Shown here one piece after another: positions 23,892 to 33,063 of a stretch of DNA of 64,000 nucleotides. Each line of letters begins with the position of its first letter. The first letter of the stretch is position 1. The DNA comes from MSPOR6 sp964652195 (GTDB taxonomy: Bacteria; Poribacteria; WGA-4E; WGA-3G). The position numbers and the translations under genes were made by a program. The stretch spans positions 1-64,000 of the forward strand of contig CAZZBB010000067.1 of assembly GCA_964652195.1 (NCBI GenBank), read 5' to 3'. The notes beneath the pieces were generated by a model. The model saw only the letters and a list, made by a program, of their open reading frames with translations. It had not been told where the DNA came from and ran no database searches.

Positions 23892-26800
23892 ATGACCTTT
23901 CAAGAAATAATATTAGCTTTAGAGAAATTTTGGGCAGATCAAGGATGCATCATTCAACAACCATGCGATATAGAAGTCGGAGCAGGAACATTTAACCCCG
24001 CAACATTTCTACGATGTCTCGGTCCAGAACCATGGAAAGTCGCTTATGTCGAACCTGTCCGAAGACCAACCGACGGTAGATATGCCGAAAACCCTTTCCG
24101 ACTCGGAGCATACTACCAATATCAAGTCATTTTAAAACCAGCACCCGAAAATGTACTACCCCTTTACTTGGAGAGTCTTTACCATCTTGGCATTTCTCCA
24201 CGGAAAAACGACATTCGCTTTGTAGAAGACGACTGGGAATCACCTACCCTCGGGGCATCTGGACTCGGATGGGAAGTCTGGTGGAATGGGGCTGAAGTTA
24301 CACAATTCACATATTTTCAACAAATGGGAAGTATTGAACTCAATCCGATTTCTGCCGAAATTACTTACGGATTAGAACGCATTGCACTCTATCTACAGGA
24401 TGTCGATACATTTTTTGACATCCGATGGAATGAACACCTTAATTATGGTGATGTCTATCATCAAGCCGAAGTCGAATACTCAACCTACAATTTTAAACAC
24501 GCCAACGTCGATATGCTCTTTGATCAGTTTAGCACTTATGAAAAAGAAACCTATGCCTGTTTAGACGCTGGTTTAGTTCTCCCCGCAACAGACCATGTTC
24601 TGAAATGTTCACACACCTTCAACATGCTCGATGCACGCGGTGTTATCAGTGTAACTGAACGTGTAAGTTATATTGAACGTGTTCGAAGACTTGCCCAAAG
24701 AATTGCACGCGCTTATGTAGAACAACGCGAAGAGATGGAACACCCTCTCCTCAACAGTTTCAAAACAGAGTCTACGCCAATTGAAGTCAGAGAATCTGCT
24801 GCCAACAACACCAATCAAGAACAAGAAAAGGCAGACCTCCTCTTTGAAATCGGAACAGAAGAAATACCTGCAAGTTATATCCCCCCAGTATTAAATCAAC
24901 TTAAAGAAATCGCAACCAATTCATTCTCTACACACAGAATACAAATTGGTGAGATCCAAACATTCGGTACACCACGCCGCATTACACTTGCAATTAAGGA
25001 CGTTAAAACGCTCCAGGAAAGTCAAGAAACAGAAGTCGTAGGACCACCAAAACAGATTGCATTCGATGATAACGATGAACCAACAAAAGCTGCCATCGGT
25101 TTTGCAAAAACACAAGGTGTAGACATTACTGACCTCCGCATTGTAGAAACTGAACGAGGAGAGTATATTGCTGCATCTAAAAAGGAAATTGGTCTACCAA
25201 CGCAAGAAATACTCCAATCCTTTATACCAGAATGGATTGAAGCACTTCGTTTTCCAAAAACAATGCAATGGGAAAATGTAGACAACGCAACACAAACAAG
25301 ACCTCGCTTTGCACGGCCCATTCGATGGATTGTCGCTTTACTCGGTGAAAAAATCATCGACTGTTCCTACGGTGCTGCACAAGCAGGACGAAAAACTTAT
25401 GGTCACCGCTCCTTATATCCAGATCCAATTACATTAGATTCAGCGGATCTGGAATCCTATAGTAAAACATTACTCGATGCAGGTGTTAATGTCTGTCCAA
25501 TAAGACGCAGAGAAATTATCGAAGAACAAGTACGTAATACATTTGAATCCGAAGGGTGTTTAGTCAAAATTGATGAAGAACTTTTAGAGACAGTCAACTA
25601 CCTTGTTGAAAATCCACAACCTATAGTAGGAAATTACAGTGAATCACATTTGGAAATTCCACCTGAAGTATTGATAACTGCAATGAAAAAACACCAACGT
25701 TATTTTCCTATGTGGAAAACTGATACTGAATTAATACCGAAATTCATTACCATTTCAAATGGAACTGATGGAAATATAGATGGTGTCCGACACGGAAACG
25801 AACGGGTACTGAATGCACGGCTAAATGATGCTGAGTTCTTCTATAGTGAAGATCAAAAAACTTCTCTCGCAGAAAAGGTTGACCGATTAGATACTGTTAT
25901 ATTCCATACAAAACTGGGTTCTCTTTTGAATAAGGCAGAACGCCTAAAAGTATTGGTTAGGTTCATTAGTACAGAATTAAAAGTTTCTGAAACAACAATA
26001 CATCATGCCGAACAGGCTGCATGGTTGTGTAAAGCAGACCTTACCACACATATGGTTATCGAATTCCCATCTTTACAAGGTGTTACAGGACAGTATTATG
26101 CAAGAAACTCAGGTGAACCAGAACAAGTTGCCACAGCAATCGCTGAACATTACCAGCCATTGGGAGCAGACACACCTTTACCAGAATCAGAAGTCGGCGC
26201 TATTCTCGCTATAGCAGACAAAATAGATACTATCGTTGGTTACTTCGGTATTGAAGAACGACCAACGGGTTCACAAGATCCATACTCATTACGTAGACAT
26301 GCACTCGGTACAATCCGTATACTTCAAGACCGTCAATTAACACTTTCATTAGATGCAGTTGTGGATAAGGCAATATCACTATATGAAGTTGATTTAGTTG
26401 ATGATACAAAAACAAGTGTATTGAGTTTTATTAAGGAACGATTACGCGTTATTCTGCAAACTCATGAATACACTCCTGATATTGCAGATGCAGTGTTAGC
26501 AGTCGGGGATGTTGACATTATAGATATACTCAACCGTGCCAATGCTCTTGCTGAATTTCGCTTGACTCATAATTTTGAGGATATATATAATGCACTCAAT
26601 CGTGTGTTGAGAATTTTACCCGATGATGTAACAGAGAATGTGGATAATACGCTGTTAAATGATGATGCGGAAAAACTACTTTATCAACATCTGAAGGACG
26701 TAGAACCCAACCTTGAAGATTCTGTTCAGAAAAGATCCTATTCACAACTCCTAAAACAGTTAGCCGAGTTACAACCTTCAATTGATCAGTTCTTTGATGA

Positions 26801-26921
26801 TGTTTTAGTAATGGCAATAGATTCTGATATACGTGAAAACCGTCTGGCATTACTCAATCGAATTGCAAAACGGATCTATGCTGTAGCCGACCTAACAAAA
26901 CTGGTTATTGCTGGAGAATAA
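23892..26921 (+). CDS. glyQS: Glycyl-tRNA synthetase, alpha and beta chains fused
   Basis: 1009 residues from ATG 23892; the family alpha chain starts MxFQ(E/D) at this point, while an in-frame TTG at 23847 coincides with the likely transcription start. Residues 1-290 are a complete bacterial-type alpha chain (WADQGCIIQQPCDIEVGAGT, EPWKVAYVEPVRRPTDGRY, GWEVWWNGAEVTQFTYFQQ, GLERIALYLQ). A ~25-residue linker leads to a complete beta chain from ADLLFEIGTEEIPASYI, with ITAMKKHQRYFPMW, NDAEFFYSEDQK, an HD-like core and a C-terminal DALR-type anticodon domain (ANALAEFRLTHNFEDI). In most bacteria these are two genes; fusions are known, for example in Chlamydia. Charges tRNA-Gly. Confidence 0.95.
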   Translation: MTFQEIILALEKFWADQGCIIQQPCDIEVGAGTFNPATFLRCLGPEPWKVAYVEPVRRPTDGRYAENPFRLGAYYQYQVILKPAPENVLPLYLESLYHLGISPRKNDIRFVEDDWESPTLGASGLGWEVWWNGAEVTQFTYFQQMGSIELNPISAEITYGLERIALYLQDVDTFFDIRWNEHLNYGDVYHQAEVEYSTYNFKHANVDMLFDQFSTYEKETYACLDAGLVLPATDHVLKCSHTFNMLDARGVISVTERVSYIERVRRLAQRIARAYVEQREEMEHPLLNSFKTESTPIEVRESAANNTNQEQEKADLLFEIGTEEIPASYIPPVLNQLKEIATNSFSTHRIQIGEIQTFGTPRRITLAIKDVKTLQESQETEVVGPPKQIAFDDNDEPTKAAIGFAKTQGVDITDLRIVETERGEYIAASKKEIGLPTQEILQSFIPEWIEALRFPKTMQWENVDNATQTRPRFARPIRWIVALLGEKIIDCSYGAAQAGRKTYGHRSLYPDPITLDSADLESYSKTLLDAGVNVCPIRRREIIEEQVRNTFESEGCLVKIDEELLETVNYLVENPQPIVGNYSESHLEIPPEVLITAMKKHQRYFPMWKTDTELIPKFITISNGTDGNIDGVRHGNERVLNARLNDAEFFYSEDQKTSLAEKVDRLDTVIFHTKLGSLLNKAERLKVLVRFISTELKVSETTIHHAEQAAWLCKADLTTHMVIEFPSLQGVTGQYYARNSGEPEQVATAIAEHYQPLGADTPLPESEVGAILAIADKIDTIVGYFGIEERPTGSQDPYSLRRHALGTIRILQDRQLTLSLDAVVDKAISLYEVDLVDDTKTSVLSFIKERLRVILQTHEYTPDIADAVLAVGDVDIIDILNRANALAEFRLTHNFEDIYNALNRVLRILPDDVTENVDNTLLNDDAEKLLYQHLKDVEPNLEDSVQKRSYSQLLKQLAELQPSIDQFFDDVLVMAIDSDIRENRLALLNRIAKRIYAVADLTKLVIAGE

Positions 26922-26999
26922 GCAAGAAGTTCACAATTATTGTTACCAAACTAACATTACTTGTAAACGAACATAACTATAATAATTGAATAAAAACCT

Positions 27000-29900
27000 A
27001 TGAAACGACATTCTATATTTCTTGTTACTCTCATTCTATGTGGGGCACTTATAATTGGTTGTGCTGATAAAGAAGACAAAGCACTTCTCTCTGCGAGAAA
27101 AGCAATCGTTGAGGCAAACTATCCGGCTGCAAAAACTGCAGTAGATAAATCTCGTCAAAATAACCCAGACAATCAGGAAGCTGTATTCCTAAGTCGACTA
27201 CTGCAGTTACGGACCAGTACAGATACAAATGGGTGGCATCAGGTTATCGCACAGATATTAGATCATTTGAAAACAGTTAATTCTGATATAAGAGCAATTA
27301 CAATACTTGATGATCCCGATTCCGATGAATTAAACAGACAAGAAAGACTTATAAGGTCACGGAATTCTATATCCGGACTACTCGTTTCCGCACTTGCAAT
27401 AGCGGTTGAAAAACAACCCGAACTCCTATCTAATTTAGCCAATAGAACCGATACAGTCATTGTAACCGCTCTATTAGAAGCACAAAAATGTTATCAACCG
27501 AATGTTCATACCACCATAGAGAATTTATTACAGCAAATCAACACTACAACAGAAAATACAGTCGCTAATCTCACAGCGATCCTAAAAAGTAAAAATCAGA
27601 CAGATCCACAAATTAGGGAATCCGCCCTACGCGAATTATACACACTCCAATCCTTTGATCAGATTCCATTATACCATTCAATCCTGTCCAAGACAGATGA
27701 AGCACCAGAGGTATCTTATAGTGCAATTGTAGCTGTTGAAGGACTATGTCAACCCGAATCGCAAATGAATGAAGAAATTATCCCTCTTCTTCAGTTAGCG
27801 ACAAGAAACAATAATGCACAAGTTCGGATGCACGCTGCCAAGCTTATCGGAAAACTACAAACAGCCGCTGCCGTTGATGATCTCATCAAACTTTTATCAG
27901 ATTCAAACACATACGTTAGAACAACTGCTATAATTGCTCTTGACAGAATCGGACAACCATCTGTTCAACCGTTATTAGACGTTCTTGAGACCGGTGCTAA
28001 AAATATAATTCCTGATGAAGATAACGGATTTTCTGATCAATACAAGTATATAGCAAGTGCTTATATCGACGATTCTTGGATGAAGAAATATAGATTGAGA
28101 GCACAAACTGCTGCAATTGAAACCCTCGCAACACTCCGAACCAAAGAGGCAATTCTCCCTCTAATTCAACTCTTAAACAATGAAGATCTGAAAGCGGCAG
28201 CACATACTGCATTAATTACAATGCGTGGTACAGCTGTCCCAGCACTGATTCACGCACTACAAACTGGTGAACACACAATTCAGTTAGAATCAGCAAAAGT
28301 ATTAAGTGCTATTGGTGACCGACGTGCAATTCCTCCTTTCATTGATATATTAATGGTCGATGTTGATAAAGAAGTGAAAGCAATTGCGGCACAAGGTCTT
28401 GGAAACATGAGAGCACGCGGTCCAGAAAACAGTGCCGTTATGGCTCTTTCAGAGGCACTCAAATTAGATGATACTACTGTTACCCAAGCCGCAGAAGCAT
28501 TAGGAAAAATAAATGTCCACATTGAAGACACTACCCGAAAATTGATCGCAATCTCAATGGATAAACTCCGACGTGAAACAGTACGGACGGCTGCATTAAA
28601 TGCATTATGGCAAATAAAACCTGCATCCGCAACACAACCCATGTTATTGCTCATGTTAAATGATGAATCAAGCCCTGTTATTCGAGCGAATGCTGTGAAA
28701 GTTCTCAGCCGAATACAGGATACTGAAACTCTCAAGGCTCTGTTTTGGGTATTATCAATGCAATTTGATGAGATCTCAGATTTTCAACGGCACATGAAAC
28801 GTAAATTCAAAACGCTTGACGCATTAAGGTCTCATCTTGATACTCTCAATATCATGTGGACTGCAGATTATCCACGACCATATTATCGTATCTGGGGTGA
28901 ACTTAAACCGATCCCAAGCCTCGTTCGAAGTGAAGTCGCAAGAGCACTCGGTATCTTTAAAGGTGAAATTGTCGTCGAACCATTAGTGAATGCACTTACC
29001 GATGATCAACGCGCTACTGTCAGACGGAATGCTGCATGGGCACTCGGTAGAGTTGGTGGGGATAAAGCAATCGATGCACTTATTACCGCTCTAAAAAAAG
29101 ATAAGCAAGGTGTTGTCAGACAAGAAGCAGCCATCGCATTAGGCACAATCAAATCCCCGAAAAGTGTTGGCGTACTCTTAGATATCATAAAAACGGACAA
29201 ATACGAAACTGCCCGTCTCCAAGCAACCAAAGCACTCAGAGAAATAAATCCAACACTGGCTGATAAAGGTCTTGTTGATATTATTAAGAAAGGTCGAGGA
29301 AGTTTTGAAGACGGTTTTGAAGTACAATCTGTCCAGAACGAAGTAATAGGCGCACTACTACATAATGGTAATGCCATCACTACAGAACACTTACTAAATG
29401 CACTTAATTCCGCTGATGATGAATGGACACATTGGGCAATAGTATATATGTTGGGTGTAATCCATCACAAGTCATCCTTAGATGCAATACTTTCACGTTT
29501 AGACCACGATAGTTATATAATTCGTAAAGAGGCAGTAACCCGATTAGGAGGGTATAAAGACCGGGATACCGTTGAACCATTAATCGCCATCGTTCAAAAC
29601 AAAACCAAATCAAAATCAATCCGTGCCGCTGCAATTGGATCCTTAAATGCCCTACGTGATGAACGCTCTGCACCTGTACTACGGGAGGCACTTAACGATG
29701 AAAATAGTGCAGTTCGGTGGCAAGCTGTCGCAGGTTTAGGTGGCATAAAAGATGCTAAAGCAGTTGAAAAACTACGACAAATGGTCGAAAACAATTTGGA
29801 GAATGATGCTATACGAGCTGCTGCCGTCTCTGCAATTGGAAATATTGGTGATAAATCCTCAGAAGAGTTACTTATTCGGGCACTTAGCAACCGAATTGGA

Positions 29901-30854
29901 AATATATCTAATAATGCCATAGATGCCTTGGGCAAAATGGAAATCAAATCGGCTGTTCCCCATCTAAGTAAAATTATGGAAGATGTTAGTATACCATTGA
30001 ATGCAGGAACAGCTCTATTAGCAAATGCCTCACCACGCAGTAAAGCAACAGTTGCTCTCGGTAAAATTGGTGGACAAGAAGCAATTAATGCATTAGCAAA
30101 CCGCCTTATTGATGATACTGAATATATTATTGCACTGGAAGATGAGGCAAACAGACGAAATTTAGCTTTAGATGATAGAAAACGGAATTGGAGTTGGGAA
30201 CCTATTGTTGGTGCTGCGAAAAAGCATAAATTACCTGAATACATATCTCAAAAAATGCAGACTCGCGTGGATGATGAATGGGAAAGTCCGCCCATCAGAA
30301 ACGCTGCTTCTGTAGCTCTGGGACGGACACGTTCGCTTGATCCCACAAAACTACGAGAAACTCTCTCAGATCCAGTTGTGGATACACGGAAAGATACTGC
30401 ACGCACAATCGGAGAATCTGGTACAGTTGCTCTTATAGATGATCTCATCCTTGTGGCAAATGGAGAAAAGGAAGACAATAAAGATGTTCGACGCATAGCA
30501 ACACAAGCTTTAGGAGTACTCGCTGAGCCTTCCACTACAGACGCATTGATTCAAATCATGAATAAGGATGAAAATCATATTGAAATAAGGAGAGATGCTG
30601 CACGTGCTCTTGGAAAAATAGCTTCAGACGGTGCTGTATCTGCACTTGTGGATAAATTCACGAAACTATATGCTGAGAAAACTGAACGGGCATTCCAATT
30701 AGATATAATACGAGCAATGGGTGATGCAAAAGACGATAGCACAGTACAAATTTTAGAAACTGTCTTGGAAGATACAGATGCAGATATACATTTTCTTGCG
30801 GCATCCGTCCTCTTTGATATAACAGCAAATGGATACGGATATAATCGATTGTAA
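27000..30854 (+). CDS. Giant HEAT-repeat lipoprotein
   Basis: 1284 residues. The N-terminal signal ends in lipobox LIIGC, so it is lipid-anchored outside the cytoplasm. After a TPR-like start (ARKAIVEANYPAAKTAVDKS) the rest is a long chain of PBS-lyase-type HEAT repeats, each with the AA..LG.I.....V..L pattern: MHAAKLIGKLQTAAAVDDLI, VRTTAIIALDRIGQPSVQPL, VRRNAAWALGRVGGDKAIDA, VRQEAAIALGTIKSPKSVGV and many more, to the C-terminus. No catalytic domain is visible. A superhelical scaffold of this size could bind a large surface partner; partner unknown. It follows glyQS by 78 bp on the same strand. Confidence 0.85.
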   Translation: MKRHSIFLVTLILCGALIIGCADKEDKALLSARKAIVEANYPAAKTAVDKSRQNNPDNQEAVFLSRLLQLRTSTDTNGWHQVIAQILDHLKTVNSDIRAITILDDPDSDELNRQERLIRSRNSISGLLVSALAIAVEKQPELLSNLANRTDTVIVTALLEAQKCYQPNVHTTIENLLQQINTTTENTVANLTAILKSKNQTDPQIRESALRELYTLQSFDQIPLYHSILSKTDEAPEVSYSAIVAVEGLCQPESQMNEEIIPLLQLATRNNNAQVRMHAAKLIGKLQTAAAVDDLIKLLSDSNTYVRTTAIIALDRIGQPSVQPLLDVLETGAKNIIPDEDNGFSDQYKYIASAYIDDSWMKKYRLRAQTAAIETLATLRTKEAILPLIQLLNNEDLKAAAHTALITMRGTAVPALIHALQTGEHTIQLESAKVLSAIGDRRAIPPFIDILMVDVDKEVKAIAAQGLGNMRARGPENSAVMALSEALKLDDTTVTQAAEALGKINVHIEDTTRKLIAISMDKLRRETVRTAALNALWQIKPASATQPMLLLMLNDESSPVIRANAVKVLSRIQDTETLKALFWVLSMQFDEISDFQRHMKRKFKTLDALRSHLDTLNIMWTADYPRPYYRIWGELKPIPSLVRSEVARALGIFKGEIVVEPLVNALTDDQRATVRRNAAWALGRVGGDKAIDALITALKKDKQGVVRQEAAIALGTIKSPKSVGVLLDIIKTDKYETARLQATKALREINPTLADKGLVDIIKKGRGSFEDGFEVQSVQNEVIGALLHNGNAITTEHLLNALNSADDEWTHWAIVYMLGVIHHKSSLDAILSRLDHDSYIIRKEAVTRLGGYKDRDTVEPLIAIVQNKTKSKSIRAAAIGSLNALRDERSAPVLREALNDENSAVRWQAVAGLGGIKDAKAVEKLRQMVENNLENDAIRAAAVSAIGNIGDKSSEELLIRALSNRIGNISNNAIDALGKMEIKSAVPHLSKIMEDVSIPLNAGTALLANASPRSKATVALGKIGGQEAINALANRLIDDTEYIIALEDEANRRNLALDDRKRNWSWEPIVGAAKKHKLPEYISQKMQTRVDDEWESPPIRNAASVALGRTRSLDPTKLRETLSDPVVDTRKDTARTIGESGTVALIDDLILVANGEKEDNKDVRRIATQALGVLAEPSTTDALIQIMNKDENHIEIRRDAARALGKIASDGAVSALVDKFTKLYAEKTERAFQLDIIRAMGDAKDDSTVQILETVLEDTDADIHFLAASVLFDITANGYGYNRL

Positions 30855-30896
30855 CGGTAATCAATATTATTATGCATTCCAATGCAACGAATTGGT

Positions 30897-30995
30897 CATA
30901 ATTTCATTTCTTTTGTAGCATAAACTTTCCAGTTTGTGCTACATTACGTCTAATTTCTAACAATAGGTAATAGAAAAAAATAATAGAAATGGTAT
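30897..30995. repeat. MITE-like repeat, degenerate copy
   Basis: Contains the central palindrome GTAGCATAAACTTTCCAGTTTG and the right end AGAAATGGTAT (30985-30995). The left end is eroded (CATAATTTCATTTC). It lies between the HEAT lipoprotein and the NIPSNAP gene. Confidence 0.55.
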
Positions 30996-31029
30996 TACAA
31001 CCATTAACCAATTACGAATAGGAGTTTAA

Positions 31030-31353
31030 ATGGCATTTTTTGAATTAAGGCAATACCGCACACAACCCGGACAACGTGAGAACTGGGTGAAATATATGGA
31101 AGAGACTATCATCCCGTATCAGATTTCAAAAGGAATGGTAGTGATCGGTAGTTTCATCGGTGAGGAAGAAGATGATCTATACGTTTGGATACGACGGTTT
31201 GAAAGTGAAGAACAACGCGAACAACTTTACGCTGCTGTTTATGAAGATGACCGATGGGTAAATGAAATTTCACCTCAAGTTGGTGAACTCATTGACAGAT
31301 CCAAGATTGAGGTTACCCGTATGGAACCCACTTCACGGTCACCACATCAATAG
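31030..31353 (+). CDS. NIPSNAP-family protein
   Basis: 107 residues, ATG preceded by TAGGAG. Dimeric alpha-beta barrel (ferredoxin-like) NIPSNAP fold: FFELRQYRTQPGQRENWVKY at the start, VVIGSFIGEEEDDLYVWIRRF in the middle, then EQREQLYAAVYEDDRW and a C-terminal strand. The biochemical role of bacterial NIPSNAP proteins is not settled; such small ABM domains sometimes bind heme or act as monooxygenase-like or structural partners. It is 17 bp ahead of a PhyH-type gene and surely co-transcribed with it. Confidence 0.85.
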   Translation: MAFFELRQYRTQPGQRENWVKYMEETIIPYQISKGMVVIGSFIGEEEDDLYVWIRRFESEEQREQLYAAVYEDDRWVNEISPQVGELIDRSKIEVTRMEPTSRSPHQ

Positions 31354-31370
31354 AATTATGGAGATTCCGC

Positions 31371-32117
31371 ATGAACACAGAAGAAAAATATCTGTTCGAT
31401 CTATGGGGATATGTCAATATTGAAGGTGTGTTGGGTAATGAAGACCTGACAGAACTAAATGCATTAATCGATTCACAAAACTATCCTGACCCAGAAAACG
31501 AAAATATTCATTCTCAACGTTTCGGCGGTTTTTTAAGCTGGGAAAATGACGCATTTCGCAGACTTCTTAACCACCCACGTATCATGCCATGTTTAGCTGA
31601 AATTGTCGGTCCAAAATTTAGACTCGATCATGTCTACGGTATCCTGATGATTGATGGAAATCCTGGGGGTACACTTCACGGTGGCGGCACACCTTACGAC
31701 CCATCACAATATTATGTCTTCAGAAATGACCGTATGTATAACGGACTAACTGTTGTCTCTTGGGCATTAACAGATATGCTTCCTGGTCATGGTGGTTTCT
31801 GCTGTATCCCCGGAAGTCATAAAAGCAACTATCCCTGTCCTCCACAGTTCCGACCCGTAATAGAAAACAAGACTTGTATGGCACCCGTTCATCAAAAAGC
31901 AGGTGATGTCGTTATTTTCACTGAGGCATTAACACATGGAACCCTACCATGGACTGCATCACATGAACGACGCTCAATTCTATTCAAGTATTCTCCTGGA
32001 CATGCATCCTGGGGACAAGGTAGATATGACGATGATCTTCGTGAACTGATGACTGAAGAAGATCAGAAGTTGATGCTTGAACCCCCTTACGTCGCACATC
32101 GAAAAACAGTGGTGTAA
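31371..32117 (+). CDS. Phytanoyl-CoA dioxygenase-family protein (HGGG subtype)
   Basis: 248 residues of the PhyH branch of Fe(II)/2-oxoglutarate oxygenases. Double-stranded beta-helix core: DHVYGILMIDGNPGGTLHGG, GLTVVSWALTDMLPGHGGFC, CIPGSHKSNYPCP, and the distal His189 in EALTHGTLPW with a nearby Arg (200/201) for 2-oxoglutarate. The usual HxD iron pair is absent: at the expected site the sequence is H103-G-G-G. A metal site with only two histidines would resemble the halogenase type (HxG) or an altered function. Starts 17 bp after the NIPSNAP gene. Substrate unknown. Confidence 0.8.
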   Translation: MNTEEKYLFDLWGYVNIEGVLGNEDLTELNALIDSQNYPDPENENIHSQRFGGFLSWENDAFRRLLNHPRIMPCLAEIVGPKFRLDHVYGILMIDGNPGGTLHGGGTPYDPSQYYVFRNDRMYNGLTVVSWALTDMLPGHGGFCCIPGSHKSNYPCPPQFRPVIENKTCMAPVHQKAGDVVIFTEALTHGTLPWTASHERRSILFKYSPGHASWGQGRYDDDLRELMTEEDQKLMLEPPYVAHRKTVV

Positions 32118-32452
32118 TACGGTGTGTAAAATAATTCCCATTTTACCTAACACCAATGAAATCTCAAATTCCAATTCATCCTGTCTGAATTTCGAGATTG
32201 ACAGTTTATTCTCCACTACTTATAGTTAGGACAATTCTAATTTAGGGAAACTGAGTATCTAATAATAAGTCTATTTTAACGCCAGCTTGATAATAAGAAA
32301 TGTCAGTTCTATAAACAGTATTTTGTCCTGAGGACTGTCTTTGTAAAACAAACTTTCCAGTTTGTGCAATCGGGTGTTAGTTAAAAGTTCGGGTTACAAT
32401 GTGTCTTATCAAACTCACGTTATTTTAACAGTTTTCTATATCAAAAATACCA

Positions 32453-32484
32453 CACTCCAGCGGAGTACTATGTCTATAGAAAAC
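32453..32484. repeat. Hairpin repeat ACTCC-AGC-GGAGT with 3' box
   Basis: CACTCCAGCGGAGTA followed by CTATGTCTATAGAAAAC. Family member; see 16782 and 23218. Confidence 0.6.
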
Positions 32485-32524
32485 TTAATACATATTTAAG
32501 TAATATATGAATTAACAAATGTGG

Positions 32525-32595
32525 TTCACGGAGAATTGGTCTACTTAAAAATATAAACCCTTATAGAATAAGGGTTCGTAAAATCGCTCCGTGAA
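32525..32595. repeat. Nested inverted repeat (cruciform-like)
   Basis: Outer arms TTCACGGAG and CTCCGTGAA (9 bp), inner hairpin AACCCTTAT-AGA-ATAAGGGTT (9-bp perfect arms). No U-run follows and no gene end is close. Could be a folded RNA or the remains of a small palindromic element. Confidence 0.5.
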
Positions 32596-32732
32596 GGTTT
32601 CCGTGAAAGTGTAAACTTTTTAAGACGACAAAAATTAACAGGTTTTGCAATACACAGGGTCCATGCATCTAACATAATTAGCCATTTTATTTCATTTTGA
32701 AAGTATGAGAAGCGTTCTTCTCTTCCTCTTCT

Positions 32733-32754
32733 GTAGGAGGGAATCCGATCCCAA
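32733..32754. repeat. GTAGGAGGGAATCCGATCCC repeat
   Basis: Partner of 23747-23766; one base differs in the arm (AAT for ATT). Confidence 0.5.
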
Positions 32755-32888
32755 GCTTAACTAAAAACGGAAAGTGACTCAAAGAACATACTTCCAGTGC
32801 TTTAATGCCAAAAACTTATGCCATTTGCAATTGATAGATTTACATTATGACTTACGCGATACAAGGAATATCATATACGTATTTATGA

Positions 32889-32970
32889 GTCCCGTAGGGA
32901 CGAAATGTCTATAGAAAACATGTTTATCCATTGTCTTGAGTCCCATAGGGACGGAATGTTTATAGAATAC
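32889..32970. repeat. Two hairpin repeats with GTCCC/GGGAC stems
   Basis: Units GTCCC-GTA-GGGAC + GAAATGTCTATAGAAAA and GTCCC-ATA-GGGAC + GGAATGTTTATAGAA. The stems differ from the ACTCC/GGAGT units by paired changes while the downstream box is the same. Confidence 0.6.
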
Positions 32971-33063
32971 CTTATAAACTAAATTGACTTTTCTGATCTG
33001 GAATTAATGTAAACTAATTAAGTAAAATTAGTATCAGTTTAATCTATTGATAGTAAATCATAC

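Larger units (their letters stand above)
32118..33063. other. 946-bp repeat-rich non-coding region
   Basis: Lies between two convergent genes. Contents in order: a possible terminator (imperfect inverted repeat 32159-32203), a solitary MITE palindrome GTAAAACAAACTTTCCAGTTTG at 32343, hairpin repeats at 32453, 32889 and 32940, a nested cruciform at 32525-32595, a GTAGG repeat at 32733, and the presumed empty MITE site at 32840-32866. No gene was seen. Confidence 0.6.

Noticed and set aside
29594..30244. 216-codon open frame antisense to the HEAT lipoprotein
   Set aside because: Serine/alanine-rich mirror of a repetitive coding strand; several such open frames lie antisense to this gene and none has a start signal.
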